Source: CAZEDU01 sp964511185 (lineage in GTDB: Bacteria; Myxococcota; Myxococcia; Myxococcales; Myxococcaceae). Taken from it: a stretch of DNA of 59,464 bases. Both the position numbers and the translations under genes were made by a program. The notes beneath the pieces were generated by a model. It did not search any database. It saw nothing but the letters and a program-made list of their open reading frames with translations, and was not told where the DNA came from. Positions 17,033 to 25,695 of this stretch are shown in pieces. Positions within the stretch are counted from its first letter, which is position 1. Each line of letters starts with the position of its first letter. The DNA is taken from positions 1 to 59,464 of the forward strand of contig CAZEDU010000014.1 of the NCBI GenBank assembly GCA_964511185.1, read 5' to 3'.

Positions 17033-19006
17033 ATGAAACCGAATGTCATCGTCGCCCTCCTGGTGGGCCTCGCGTTGGGCTTTGCCCTGGGCAAAGTGCT
17101 CGGCGGTGGGAGCCAAGGCACCCCGAACACCCCGACCGTCGCCGCGCGCGGCAACGATCAGGCCCCGCGCCCCGCGGCCCGCCCCGGGGACGACGCGCAG
17201 ACCGTCTTCAAGGTCCCCATCGACAACAACCCCGTGCAGGGCAAGGACACCGCCCTGGTCACGATGGTCGAAATCTCCGACTACGAGTGCCCGTTCTGCG
17301 CCCGCGCGCACACCACGGTGCAGCAGCTGCAGAAGGACTACGGCGACAAGCTCCGCCTGGTCATGAAGCAGAACCCGCTGCCCTTCCACGCGCGCGCCCG
17401 CCCGGCCGCGCTCGCCGCGCTCGCCGCGGGTCAGCAGGGGAAGTACTGGGAGATGCACGAGAAGCTCTTCGAGAACGCCAAGGCGCTCGACGACGCGTCG
17501 CTCGAGAAGTACGCCAAGGACATCGGCCTCGACGTCGCCAAGTGGAAGAAGGACCTGGCCGACTCGAAGCTCGCCGACATTGTCAACAAGGACCAGGGGC
17601 TCGCGCAGCAGCTGGGCGCTGGCGGCACCCCGTCGTTCTTCATCAACGGCCGTAAGCTGGTCGGCGCGCAGCCGATCGACTCGTTCAAGGCCATCATCGA
17701 CGAGGAGCTCCGCAAGGCCGAGGCGCTGGTGAAGGAAGGCGTCAAGCCCGCCGAGGTCTACGCCCACATCATCGAGAAGGGCGTCACCTCGCCGCCGGCC
17801 GCGCCCGCCGCGCCGAATCAGCCGGCCGCCCCGGCCCCGGCGGCGGTTCGCAAGATCGACGTCCCGGCCGACTCGCCTTCGAAGGGCGCGAAGAACGCCA
17901 AGGTCACCATCGTGGCCTGGTCCGACTTCGAGTGCCCGTTCTGCGCGCGCGTGAACCCCACGCTCAAGCAGGTCGAAGACCAGTACGGCAAGGACGTGCG
18001 CATCGTCTTCCGCCACCAGCCGCTGCCCTTCCACGCCAACGCGAAGATCGCCGCCGAGGCGTCGATGGCCGCGCACGAGCAAGGCAAGTTCTGGCCGATG
18101 CACGACAAGCTCTTCGAGAACGCCAAGGCGCTCGATCGCGCCAGCCTCGAGCGTTACGCGAAGGAGGTCGGCCTGGACGTGAACAAGTTCAAGGCCGCGC
18201 TCGACAGCGGCAAGTACCGCCAGAAGGTCGAAGCCGATTCGGCCGCCGGCAACGACGTGGGCGCCAACGGCACCCCCACCTTCTTCATCAACGGCCGCGA
18301 GCTCGTCGGCGCGCAGCCGTTCGATGCCTTCAAGCGCGTGATCGACGAGGAGATCGGCAAGGCCGACAAGCTCCTCGCCGAGGGCGTCAAGCCGGACCAG
18401 CTGTACGCCAAGCTCCTCGAGAAGGGCGCGGCGGCCGCGCCTGCCCCGGCACCCGCTCCCGGCGGCGCGCCGAGCCCCGCGGCCCCGGTGAACGTGGAAA
18501 TCGGCCAGGCGCCGGTGAAGGGCCCGAAGAACGCGCCGATCACCATCGTCGCGTTCTCGGACTTCGAGTGCCCGTTCTGCAGCCGCGTGCTGCCGACGCT
18601 CAAGCAGCTCGAGGACGATTACAAGGGCAAGGTGAAGCTGGCGTTCAAGAACCAGCCGCTGCCGTTCCACGCCAACGCCCGCACCGCCGCCGCCGCGGCG
18701 CTCGCGGCGCACGAGCAAGGCAAGTTCTGGGAGATGCACGACAAGCTCTTCGAGAACCAGCGGGCCCTCGACCGCGCCAGCATCGAGCGGTACGCGCAAG
18801 AGCTCGGCCTCAACATGGCCAAGTTCAAGTCGGCGCTCGACTCGAACAAGTTCGACGCGCAGATCACCGCCGACAGCCAGGAAGGCAACCGCCTCGGCGC
18901 GAACGGCACCCCGACCTTCTTCATCAACGGTCGGCAGCTGGTCGGCGCGCAGCCGGTGGGCGCCTTCAAGGCGATCATCGATGAGGAGCTGAGCAAGAAG
19001 AAGTAG
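17033..19006 (+). CDS. Membrane-anchored protein with three tandem DsbA-like thioredoxin domains
   Basis: A 657-aa protein with an N-terminal membrane anchor (residues 4-24, VIVALLVGLALGFALGKVL) and a periplasmic part of three DsbA-like (Thioredoxin_4) domains spaced about 212 residues apart. Each has a CPFC active site (86-89, 301-304, 513-516) in the context SD(Y/F)ECPFC, the helical insertion QGKYWEMHEKLFENAKALD, and a cis-Pro loop GTPxFFINGR. The domains are closely related, so they arose by tandem duplication, and Ala/Pro linkers separate them. Likely role: thiol oxidation or reduction of exported proteins. Three redox sites on one chain is unusual; DsbA is normally single-domain. A strong terminator follows. 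GAAGGAG upstream supports the start. Confidence 0.9.
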   Translation: MKPNVIVALLVGLALGFALGKVLGGGSQGTPNTPTVAARGNDQAPRPAARPGDDAQTVFKVPIDNNPVQGKDTALVTMVEISDYECPFCARAHTTVQQLQKDYGDKLRLVMKQNPLPFHARARPAALAALAAGQQGKYWEMHEKLFENAKALDDASLEKYAKDIGLDVAKWKKDLADSKLADIVNKDQGLAQQLGAGGTPSFFINGRKLVGAQPIDSFKAIIDEELRKAEALVKEGVKPAEVYAHIIEKGVTSPPAAPAAPNQPAAPAPAAVRKIDVPADSPSKGAKNAKVTIVAWSDFECPFCARVNPTLKQVEDQYGKDVRIVFRHQPLPFHANAKIAAEASMAAHEQGKFWPMHDKLFENAKALDRASLERYAKEVGLDVNKFKAALDSGKYRQKVEADSAAGNDVGANGTPTFFINGRELVGAQPFDAFKRVIDEEIGKADKLLAEGVKPDQLYAKLLEKGAAAAPAPAPAPGGAPSPAAPVNVEIGQAPVKGPKNAPITIVAFSDFECPFCSRVLPTLKQLEDDYKGKVKLAFKNQPLPFHANARTAAAAALAAHEQGKFWEMHDKLFENQRALDRASIERYAQELGLNMAKFKSALDSNKFDAQITADSQEGNRLGANGTPTFFINGRQLVGAQPVGAFKAIIDEELSKKK

Positions 19007-19033
19007 GCCTCGCTCCACGCTGGCTTTGAAGAG

Positions 19034-19066
19034 GAGCCGCGACATCGCCGTCGCGGCTCTTTTTTT
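19034..19066 (+). terminator. Rho-independent terminator after the triple DsbA-like gene
   Basis: A perfect 10-bp stem (GAGCCGCGAC at 19034-19043, GTCGCGGCTC at 19050-19059) with a 6-base loop is followed by seven T residues. It begins 28 bp after the stop of the DsbA-like gene. The T run abuts the stop codon of the convergent fusion gene. Confidence 0.93.
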
Positions 19067-21734
19067 ATCGGCTTGAGCGGGCGCGCGCGTCGAAGCGGGT
19101 CACGCCACCGATGATCGTCTCGCGCACCGAGAGGCCCTTCGGGCTCAGGATGACGAGATCGGCGCGCTGCCCCGCCGCGATCGTCCCCCGGTCTTGCAGG
19201 CCGAGCGCCTTGGCGGGGGTCTGCGACGCCATCCGCACCGCGTCCTCGAGCGACACGCGCAGCGACGTCATGTTCCTCACGGCGCGGTCCATGGTCAGGG
19301 CGCTGCCCGCCAGCGTGTCCTCGCCGGACAGCCGCACCGCGCCCGCGCGCTTCTCGACCGACATGCCGCCCAGCGTGTACCGCCCGTCGGGCATGCCGGC
19401 CGGCGGCGCCGCGTCGGTCACCAAGAACATGCGGTCCGGCCCCAGCTGCTCGTAGAGCGCCGCGAGCAGCGCCGGCTCGACGTGAATGAGGTCGGCGATG
19501 ACGCCGGCCTTGGCCTCGGGGTGCTGCGCCGCCGCTCCCATGGGCCCCGTCTTCAAGTCCTTCGACATCGCGTTCGTCGCGTGCGTCACCATGCGCAGCT
19601 CGGTGCGCTCGAGCGCCGCGAGCATCTCGGCGCGGCCGGCGTCGGTGTGGCCCGCGCTGGGGACCACGCCATGCTCCAGGCTCAAGCGAATGGCCTCGAG
19701 CGCGCGGGGCAGCTCGGGCGCGAGCGTCACCAGCTTCAGCTTCCCCTGCGAGCGCTCGATCATCGACCGCAGGGCGCCCAGATCGACCGGCCGCAGGTGC
19801 TTCGGGTCGTGGGCGCCTTTGCGCCGGGGATTGAAGAACGGCCCCTCCGCATGCACGCCGACGATGTCCGCGCCGGGCAGGTCTTTGACCGTGTCGACCG
19901 CGTCGAACACGCGGCCGAGTGTCTCGGTGGGCGACGACACCACCGTCGGGAGCACCGACGTGACGCCCTGCTCCGGCATGCGCCGCGCGAGCAGCTCCAT
20001 CGCCCGCTTGGGGTGACGCGCGACGTCGCCCCCGTAAGAGCCGTTGTTCTGAAGGTCGATGAACCCGGGCGCGACGACCCCGTTCACGCGACGGGTCTTG
20101 GCGGGAATGTCGCGGGGCTTCGGATCCACGACGACGCGCTCGATGTCGCCGCCGCGGAACAGAATCAAGGCGCGCTGGCGAACCAGCTGCCCCTCGGGGC
20201 CTGGCAGGAGCGCTTGATGGGCGAGCAACGCCGTGAGCTTGCGACCTTCGCGCCCGACCGGCCGAAGCGATGGCGGCACGGCGCGAGCCAAGCGTCCCGC
20301 GGCGGCCTCGTCGACGAAGAACGTGGCGTCGGGGTGATCTTGCAGGAAGGTCGCGGGCACGTCTTCCGTCACGCGGCCCTCGACCGCCCGGCGCGTGATG
20401 TCCGCCTTGTGCTCACCCGTCGACATCAGGATGAGCTTCTTGGCGTCGAGGATGGTGCCGACCCCCATCGAGATCGCCTCGGTGGGTACGTTCTCCTTGC
20501 CGCCGAAGGCCGGCGCCGCGTCCGTCCGCGTCTTGTCGGCCAGCTGCACCAGGCGCGTGCGGCTGCCGCGCGCGGATCCAGGCTCGTTGAACCCGACGTG
20601 TCCGGTGCCGCCGATGCCGAGCAGCTGCACGTCGAGCCCGCCCGCCTCGGCGATCGCCCGCTCGTACGCCTGCGTCGCCCGCGCCACCTGAGACTTCGGC
20701 AGATCGCCCGGCGGCACGTGCGCGTTCTGGAGGTCGAGCGCCCGGCCCGGCACGCTCAGGTGCCGGAACAGGTTCTCGTGCATGTAGTGGTGGTAGCTGT
20801 TCGGGTCGTCCGGCTTCAGGCCGTAGTACTCGTCGAGGTTGAAGGTCTTCACCCGCGAGAAGTCGAGCCCTTCCTCCCGGTGCATGCGAATCAGCTCGCG
20901 GTACACCGCCAGCGGAGTCGACCCCGTGGCCAGCCCCAGCACCGCGCCCCCGTCTTCGTGCTTGTCTCGAATGACCTGGGCGATCTCCTGCGCGACGCGC
21001 TTCGCCGTCTCCTCCGCCGTTCTCGACTTCACCACCGGAACCTTGAAGTCCGCCTCGATGAAGGGGCGTGAACGCTCCACGCCGCGGAAGCGCACTTGAT
21101 CGCGCACGAGCGCCTTCACCTCGTTGCCGGAGGCCTGCCACCGCGCCCGTCCGGTGAGCGCGTCGGGGGCGGTCGCCTTGCGCAGCCGCACCCGGCCCAG
21201 CCCGTGCCGGCGCATGGCGCGCTTGAGCAACGAGCGGCTGCGCCGCATGTGAAAGCGCTCCGTCACCAGGGTGACCCGCTCCACGCCGGCGCGCTCGAGG
21301 ATCGGCGCGACGAACTGCGCGTTGTCCAAAGTGCTCTGGGCGGTCGTCTCGGTGACGATGCGCTTCGACACGATACGCTGGGCATCCACCCCTCGCGCGA
21401 TCAGCCAGGCGCGCATCACGTCGGCTTCGACCGCGCGGGTGTGCACCGCGTCTCCGCTCAGCACGGCGAGCGCCTCGGGGTCCTTTTGAAGCTCCGCCAG
21501 CCCTCGCTCCAGCCGGCGCACCAGCTGCGGCGTGGGGCTCGGCACCCCGGCCTCACCGTGTCCGAAGATCACGACCGCGTGCTTCGACTTGGGCACCGAC
21601 GAGAGCGTGAAGACCCGCTCGCGAGCCGACGCGATGGCGCGCGCGGAGGCCCCTTCTGCCGCCGCTCGACGGGCGAGGGCAGCCTGAGGCTTCGGAAGAC
21701 GCGAGGCGACCAGGGGAAGTGGTCCGACGGCCAT
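19065..21734 (-). CDS. Three-domain fusion: DUF218 (YdcF/ElyC-like), glucosamine-6-phosphate deaminase (NagB) and N-acetylglucosamine-6-phosphate deacetylase (NagA)
   Basis: An 889-aa protein. Residues 50-180 are a DUF218 domain (HAVVIFGHGEAG, LSGDAVHTRAVEADVM, ETTAQSTLDNA, VTLVTERFHMRRS). Residues 225-490 are NagB: LATGSTPLAVYRELI, TFNLDEYYGL with D301, HVGFNEPGS with H379 and E384; the usual Asp/Asn of G-x-(D/N)-GH is Thr377. Residues 500-885 are NagA with metal and catalytic residues E630 (HAEGPF), H696 (AGHTDA), H718 (THATNAM), H751 and D774 (VTDA). NagA releases acetate from GlcNAc-6-P and NagB converts GlcN-6-P to fructose-6-P and ammonia, so the fusion joins consecutive amino-sugar catabolic steps. 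The DUF218 part may bind a related sugar or envelope intermediate (inference). ATG 21734 has GGAG 6 bases upstream; an in-frame TTG lies at 21746. Confidence 0.92.
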   Translation of the reverse strand: MAVGPLPLVASRLPKPQAALARRAAAEGASARAIASARERVFTLSSVPKSKHAVVIFGHGEAGVPSPTPQLVRRLERGLAELQKDPEALAVLSGDAVHTRAVEADVMRAWLIARGVDAQRIVSKRIVTETTAQSTLDNAQFVAPILERAGVERVTLVTERFHMRRSRSLLKRAMRRHGLGRVRLRKATAPDALTGRARWQASGNEVKALVRDQVRFRGVERSRPFIEADFKVPVVKSRTAEETAKRVAQEIAQVIRDKHEDGGAVLGLATGSTPLAVYRELIRMHREEGLDFSRVKTFNLDEYYGLKPDDPNSYHHYMHENLFRHLSVPGRALDLQNAHVPPGDLPKSQVARATQAYERAIAEAGGLDVQLLGIGGTGHVGFNEPGSARGSRTRLVQLADKTRTDAAPAFGGKENVPTEAISMGVGTILDAKKLILMSTGEHKADITRRAVEGRVTEDVPATFLQDHPDATFFVDEAAAGRLARAVPPSLRPVGREGRKLTALLAHQALLPGPEGQLVRQRALILFRGGDIERVVVDPKPRDIPAKTRRVNGVVAPGFIDLQNNGSYGGDVARHPKRAMELLARRMPEQGVTSVLPTVVSSPTETLGRVFDAVDTVKDLPGADIVGVHAEGPFFNPRRKGAHDPKHLRPVDLGALRSMIERSQGKLKLVTLAPELPRALEAIRLSLEHGVVPSAGHTDAGRAEMLAALERTELRMVTHATNAMSKDLKTGPMGAAAQHPEAKAGVIADLIHVEPALLAALYEQLGPDRMFLVTDAAPPAGMPDGRYTLGGMSVEKRAGAVRLSGEDTLAGSALTMDRAVRNMTSLRVSLEDAVRMASQTPAKALGLQDRGTIAAGQRADLVILSPKGLSVRETIIGGVTRFDARARSSR

Positions 21735-21919
21735 GGATGGCTCCAACGGGTGGGGAAACCGCTGCTGGAGTTATCGGGACTTACGGCCTCAAGTTGCGAT
21801 TGACCCAAACGGGCGCGCAGGCCCGGAGGGAGGGGGGGCTGGCCTATCCGAGCGCCCGAGCGAGCGCCGCCGAGCGGTGCCGCGTCTCGGGCCGGGGTTT
21901 TGTCGCGGCTTGGCAGGCG

Positions 21920-21963
21920 GTGGGCGTGAAATCGGTTGCTCCAGCGACCTTTTTCACGCCCAC
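21920..21963. repeat. Long imperfect hairpin between ridA and the nagB-nagA fusion gene
   Basis: A 12-bp perfect inverted repeat (GTGGGCGTGAAA at 21920-21931, TTTCACGCCCAC at 21952-21963) encloses a second inverted repeat (GGTTGCT and AGCGACC, one wobble pair). The whole 44 bases can therefore fold into one long stem. No T run follows on either side, so it is not a classic terminator. It lies about 50 bp past the ridA stop, in ridA transcript orientation, and 186 bp before the fusion gene start. Confidence 0.6.
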
Positions 21964-22012
21964 TGCGCGCTTCCGCGTCGAACGGGCACCCACCGCCGCG
22001 CCCCTTGCGCGC

Positions 22013-22411
22013 TCAATCCCGTCGTGCACCCTTCACCGCAATCGCGTCGATCTCCACGCGCGCGCCCTTGGGGAGCGCCGAGACCTGCACCGTGGCCCGG
22101 GCCGGCGGCGCGCTCGGGAAGCAGCGGCCATACACCTCGTTGACCGCCGCGAAGTCGTTCAGGTCGGTGAGGAAGATGCCGCAGCGGACCACGTGCTCGA
22201 AGCCCATGTCCCCCGCCGAGAGCACCGCCTGCAGGTTCTTCATCACCCGCTCGGTCTCGGCGCGGATGTCGCCGGTGACCAGCTGCCCGGTCGCCGGATC
22301 GATCGGAATCTGACCGGAGAGGAAGACCATCGTCCCGGCTGGAACCTGAACGGCCTGCGAGTACGGGCCAATCGCCTTCGGCGCATCGTCGGAGTGAATC
22401 GGCTGACGCAT
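22013..22411 (-). CDS. ridA: RidA family enamine/imine deaminase
   Basis: A 132-aa cytoplasmic protein with the full RidA pattern: AIGPYSQAVQVPAGTMVFLSGQIP, MKNLQAVLSAGDMGFEHVVRCGIFL, and PPARATVQVSALPKGARVEIDAIA carrying the catalytic Arg of PARxTVQV. It hydrolyses reactive 2-aminoacrylate and related imines formed by PLP enzymes. The gene follows rel by 24 bp on the same strand, an arrangement that implies co-transcription. Confidence 0.93.
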   Translation of the reverse strand: MRQPIHSDDAPKAIGPYSQAVQVPAGTMVFLSGQIPIDPATGQLVTGDIRAETERVMKNLQAVLSAGDMGFEHVVRCGIFLTDLNDFAAVNEVYGRCFPSAPPARATVQVSALPKGARVEIDAIAVKGARRD

Positions 22412-22435
22412 GCGCCCGCCATAGCACGGCCGCCG

Positions 22436-24640
22436 TCAGATTCGCTCGACCGAGTACACCCCGTTCAGCCGCTCGATGGTGCGCATCAGATCGGTCAGCT
22501 GCTTCAGATCCGAAATCGTCACCTCGAAGGTGTTCACCGCTCGGTCGTCGCCCGTGGCGCGGCAGTTCGCCTGCGAGATGTTCACGCCCTTCTTCGAGAA
22601 CGTGTTCGAGATGTCGGCGAGCAGACCCGGCCGATCGGCGGTGAGCACCCGGAGCGTCACGGGCCGCTTGAAGTCGCCCCGCACGTCCCAGCTCACCTCG
22701 ACGCGCCGCTCGGGATCGGTCGCGAGCGCCTTCTCGCAGCTCACGGTGTGGACCGTCACCCCGCGCCCCCGCGTGATGAAGCCGGCGATCGGGTCGCCCG
22801 GCACCGGGTTGCAGCAGCGCCCGAAGCGAACCAGCACGTCGTCGACCCCGCCGATCACCACGCCGCTCTTGCCCGTGCGGCCGACCAGCTTCTTGGCCAC
22901 CTCGGTCATCCGGTTGCCGACGTTCGCGAACAGCCCGTTGGCGCCGTTCTGCCCGTTGGCTTCCTTCGGCTGCTCCTTGCTCTCCGCGAGCTTCTCGGGC
23001 GGGAGCAGCCGCTCGACCAGCTGGTGCGGCGCGATCTTGCCGTAGCCGATCGCCACCAGCAGGTCCTCCTCCACGCGGTACCCGAGCTCGGAGGCGATCT
23101 GCTTGAGCTCGCCGCCCTTGAGCATCTTGTTCAGGTTGAACGAGAACCGGCGCAGCTCTTTGTCCGCCAGCTCTCGGCCCAGCTGCAGGCTCTTCTCGCG
23201 CTGCTGCTGCTTGATGAACGCGCGAATGCGCTGCTGCGCGCGGCTGGTCTTGACGAACGTCAGCCAGTCCTTCGACGGGTGCGCTTGCGGGCTGGTCAGC
23301 ACCTCGACCTGATCGCCGTTCTTCAGCTTGTAGCGCAGCGGCACGATCTTGCCGTTCACCTTCGCGCCCACGCACTTCGACCCGATGTCCGAGTGAATGG
23401 CGAACGCGAAGTCGACCGGCGTCGCGCCGCGCGGCAGCGAGCGCACGTCACCCTTCGGGGTGAAGACGAACACCTCGTCGGTGAACAGGTCGACCTTGAC
23501 CGTCTCGAGGAACTCCTTCGGATCCTTCAGATCCTGCTGCCACTCCATCAGCTGCCGCAGCCAGGCGAACTTCTCGTCGTCCTTCGAGATGACCGAGCGA
23601 CCTTCTTTGTACGCCCAGTGCGCCGCGATGCCCTCCTCGGCGATCTTGTGCATCTCCTCGGTGCGAATCTGCACCTCGACGCGCTCCGACATGGGGCCAA
23701 TCACCGTGGTGTGCAGCGACTGGTACATGTTCGGCTTGGGAATCGCGATGAAGTCCTTGAAGCGGCCGGGCACCGGCTTCCAGAGCTGGTGAATGAGGCC
23801 GAGCGCTTCGTAGCAAGACGGAACCGTCGGCATGAGCAGCCGAAACGCGATCACGTCGGGCACCTGATCGAACTCGATGCCCTGCGACTTCATCTTCTTG
23901 TAAATCGAATACAGGTGCTTGAAGCGCCCCGAGACGCGGCCCTGGAGGTTTCGCTCCTTGAGCTTGCCCTCGATGAGCGAGACGACGTCGTCGATGTACT
24001 TCTCGCGCTCCTTGCGGCGCCGGTTCACCTTCTCGGTGAGGTCGGCGTACTCCTGCGGCTTCAGGTACCGAAACGACAGGTCCTCGAGCTCAGTCTTGAT
24101 CCAGCTGATGCCGAGCCGGTTCGCCAGCGGCGCGTAGATGTCGAGCGTCTCTTGCGCGATGCGCGCCTGCTTCTCCTCGGCCATGTGGCCGAGCGTCCGC
24201 ATGTTGTGCGTGCGATCGGCGAGCTTCACCAGAATGACCCGAATGTCCTGGGCCATCGCGATGATCATCTTGCGGAAGTTCTCGGCCTGCTTCTCCTCCT
24301 GGCTCATCGTGGCCGAGGCTTGGAACTTCGACAGCTTCGTCACGCCGTCGACCAGCTGCGACACCTCGGCGCCGAACAGCTCCCTCAGCTCCTCCGGGGT
24401 CGCCAGCGTGTCTTCGATGGTGTCGTGCAGCAGGCCGGTGACGATCGAGGCCTCGTCCAGCTTGAGCTGCGCGAGAATCCCCGCCACCTCGAGGGGGTGA
24501 ATCAGGTACGGCTCGCCCGACTTGCGAATCTGTCCTTGGTGAACCTTCGCCGAATAGACGTACGCCTTCTTGATGATGTCCAGGTCGGGATCGGGGTGGT
24601 AGGCCGCTACCCGTTGAAGAATGTCACTGAGGCGAATCAT
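22436..24640 (-). CDS. Bifunctional (p)ppGpp synthetase/hydrolase (Rel/SpoT)
   Basis: A 734-aa long-form Rel enzyme. The HD hydrolase domain (IHPLEVAGIL, GLLHDTIEDT, KLADRTHNMRTL) is intact. The synthetase domain (GRVSGRFKHLYSIYKKMK, PDVIAFRLL, MYQSLHTTV, EVQIRTEEMHKIAEEGIAAHW) is intact too, so both making and breaking of (p)ppGpp are expected. A TGS domain (DEVFVFTPKGDVRSLPRGATPVDFA), a helical/zinc-finger region with RCCNPVPGDPIAGFITRGRG, and a C-terminal ACT domain complete the usual order. It governs the stringent response with the DksA-like proteins nearby. It is divergent from the first FHA gene and is followed by ridA. Confidence 0.95.
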   Translation of the reverse strand: MIRLSDILQRVAAYHPDPDLDIIKKAYVYSAKVHQGQIRKSGEPYLIHPLEVAGILAQLKLDEASIVTGLLHDTIEDTLATPEELRELFGAEVSQLVDGVTKLSKFQASATMSQEEKQAENFRKMIIAMAQDIRVILVKLADRTHNMRTLGHMAEEKQARIAQETLDIYAPLANRLGISWIKTELEDLSFRYLKPQEYADLTEKVNRRRKEREKYIDDVVSLIEGKLKERNLQGRVSGRFKHLYSIYKKMKSQGIEFDQVPDVIAFRLLMPTVPSCYEALGLIHQLWKPVPGRFKDFIAIPKPNMYQSLHTTVIGPMSERVEVQIRTEEMHKIAEEGIAAHWAYKEGRSVISKDDEKFAWLRQLMEWQQDLKDPKEFLETVKVDLFTDEVFVFTPKGDVRSLPRGATPVDFAFAIHSDIGSKCVGAKVNGKIVPLRYKLKNGDQVEVLTSPQAHPSKDWLTFVKTSRAQQRIRAFIKQQQREKSLQLGRELADKELRRFSFNLNKMLKGGELKQIASELGYRVEEDLLVAIGYGKIAPHQLVERLLPPEKLAESKEQPKEANGQNGANGLFANVGNRMTEVAKKLVGRTGKSGVVIGGVDDVLVRFGRCCNPVPGDPIAGFITRGRGVTVHTVSCEKALATDPERRVEVSWDVRGDFKRPVTLRVLTADRPGLLADISNTFSKKGVNISQANCRATGDDRAVNTFEVTISDLKQLTDLMRTIERLNGVYSVERI

Positions 24641-24778
24641 TCGACGCGTCGCACAATCGTAACTGCCGGGTCCTACACGAGCAACGAACCGTGCGCGGCG
24701 ACCGAAGCGCCCCCCTCGAAAGGCGCAGAATGCGTCGTTGACCCCTTGAGGAGCCGCCCCCTACTATCCGCGCCCTCG

Positions 24779-25669
24779 ATGCCCACACCGCTGCTGGCCA
24801 GCCTGAGCGTGGTCTGCCCCTCCTGTGACCGCCTCAACCCCGCCGGGAGCGCCACCTGTGTGGAGTGCCAGAGCCCAACGACCGGGCCAGCCAAAAGCCC
24901 AAACATTCAGCCTGCGAGCGCGACCGGAGATTCGGTACCCCCCGGGCTCAAGCCCGCCGCCCGCACGTCTGCCCCCGCCCCCGCGGCAGCCAAGCCAGCA
25001 GCGGCCAAGCCCGCCGCTCCCGCCCCCAGCCACAGCCCTTTTTCGCTGGTCGTCGTGGGCGGCCCCGCCAAGGGCCAGCGGTTCCGGATCCCGGGCAACG
25101 GGGCCGGCATCGGCCGCGCCAAAGGCGCCATCTTGTTCCCCGAGGACACGTTCGTGTCGGCGCAGCACGCGCTCTTGCTGGTCAAGGGCGCTCAGATCTG
25201 GATTCGGGACGAAAACAGCGCCTCGGGCGTGTACCTCGCCATCACCGGCCCCGAGCGGCTCGCGCCGGGCACCCAGTTCGCCGTCGGCAACCGCTCGCTC
25301 CGCTACGTGGGGCCGCTCGCCCCCAAGGCAGAAGAGCCCGGCAAGCCGCCAGGCTACGGCAGCGCGTCCGTTCCGAATGCGCACGTCGTCGAGGAAGTCC
25401 TCGTCGGCGGCCGGCCCGGTCGCGCTGTCGTCGCGGCCGTTCCGGTCTTCGCGGTCGGCCAGCCCCCGTGCGATTGGAGCTTCCCGCAAGAGCCCTCGGT
25501 CGCGCCTCGTCACTGTGAGCTGCGGCTATCCGCCGACGGCGCGCTGCTGCACGACACGTCGGGTCAGCTCGGCACGTTCGTGCGCGTCGCGAGCGGCGTG
25601 GAACGACCGCTTCAGCCTGGCGCCAGGCTGCGCATCGGCCAGCAGCTGTTGCTGCTCGAGCAGAGTTAG
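24779..25669 (+). CDS. Zinc-ribbon protein with two FHA domains (first of two)
   Basis: A 296-aa protein. A zinc ribbon with Cys13, 16, 27 and 30 (CPSC-x10-CVEC) is followed by a Pro/Ala/Lys linker to about residue 80. FHA domain 1 follows (GQRFRIPGNGAGIGRAKGAILFPEDTFVSAQHALLL), then a C-terminal FHA-like domain (WSFPQEPSVAPRHCELRLSADGALLHDTS, LRIGQQLLLLE). FHA domains bind phosphothreonine; in domain 1 the usual SxxH reads SAQH. It faces a Ser/Thr kinase gene whose protein has a zinc ribbon of identical spacing, and is probably a substrate or adaptor of that kinase (inference). The ribosome site is weak, so the start is less certain. Confidence 0.82.
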   Translation: MPTPLLASLSVVCPSCDRLNPAGSATCVECQSPTTGPAKSPNIQPASATGDSVPPGLKPAARTSAPAPAAAKPAAAKPAAPAPSHSPFSLVVVGGPAKGQRFRIPGNGAGIGRAKGAILFPEDTFVSAQHALLLVKGAQIWIRDENSASGVYLAITGPERLAPGTQFAVGNRSLRYVGPLAPKAEEPGKPPGYGSASVPNAHVVEEVLVGGRPGRAVVAAVPVFAVGQPPCDWSFPQEPSVAPRHCELRLSADGALLHDTSGQLGTFVRVASGVERPLQPGARLRIGQQLLLLEQS

Positions 25670-25695
25670 CGCGGAAAGCAGCGGTCCCGGGGGAG

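Noticed and set aside
15782..19045. A 1087-codon minus-strand frame across the PilZ, TusA and DsbA-like genes.
   Set aside because: It is an antisense and alternate-frame by-product of GC-rich codons; the real genes in the other frames have full motifs.
21719..24778. A possible 1000-residue N-terminal extension of the first FHA protein.
   Set aside because: It is antisense to ridA and rel; the zinc ribbon and FHA protein begins at 24779.
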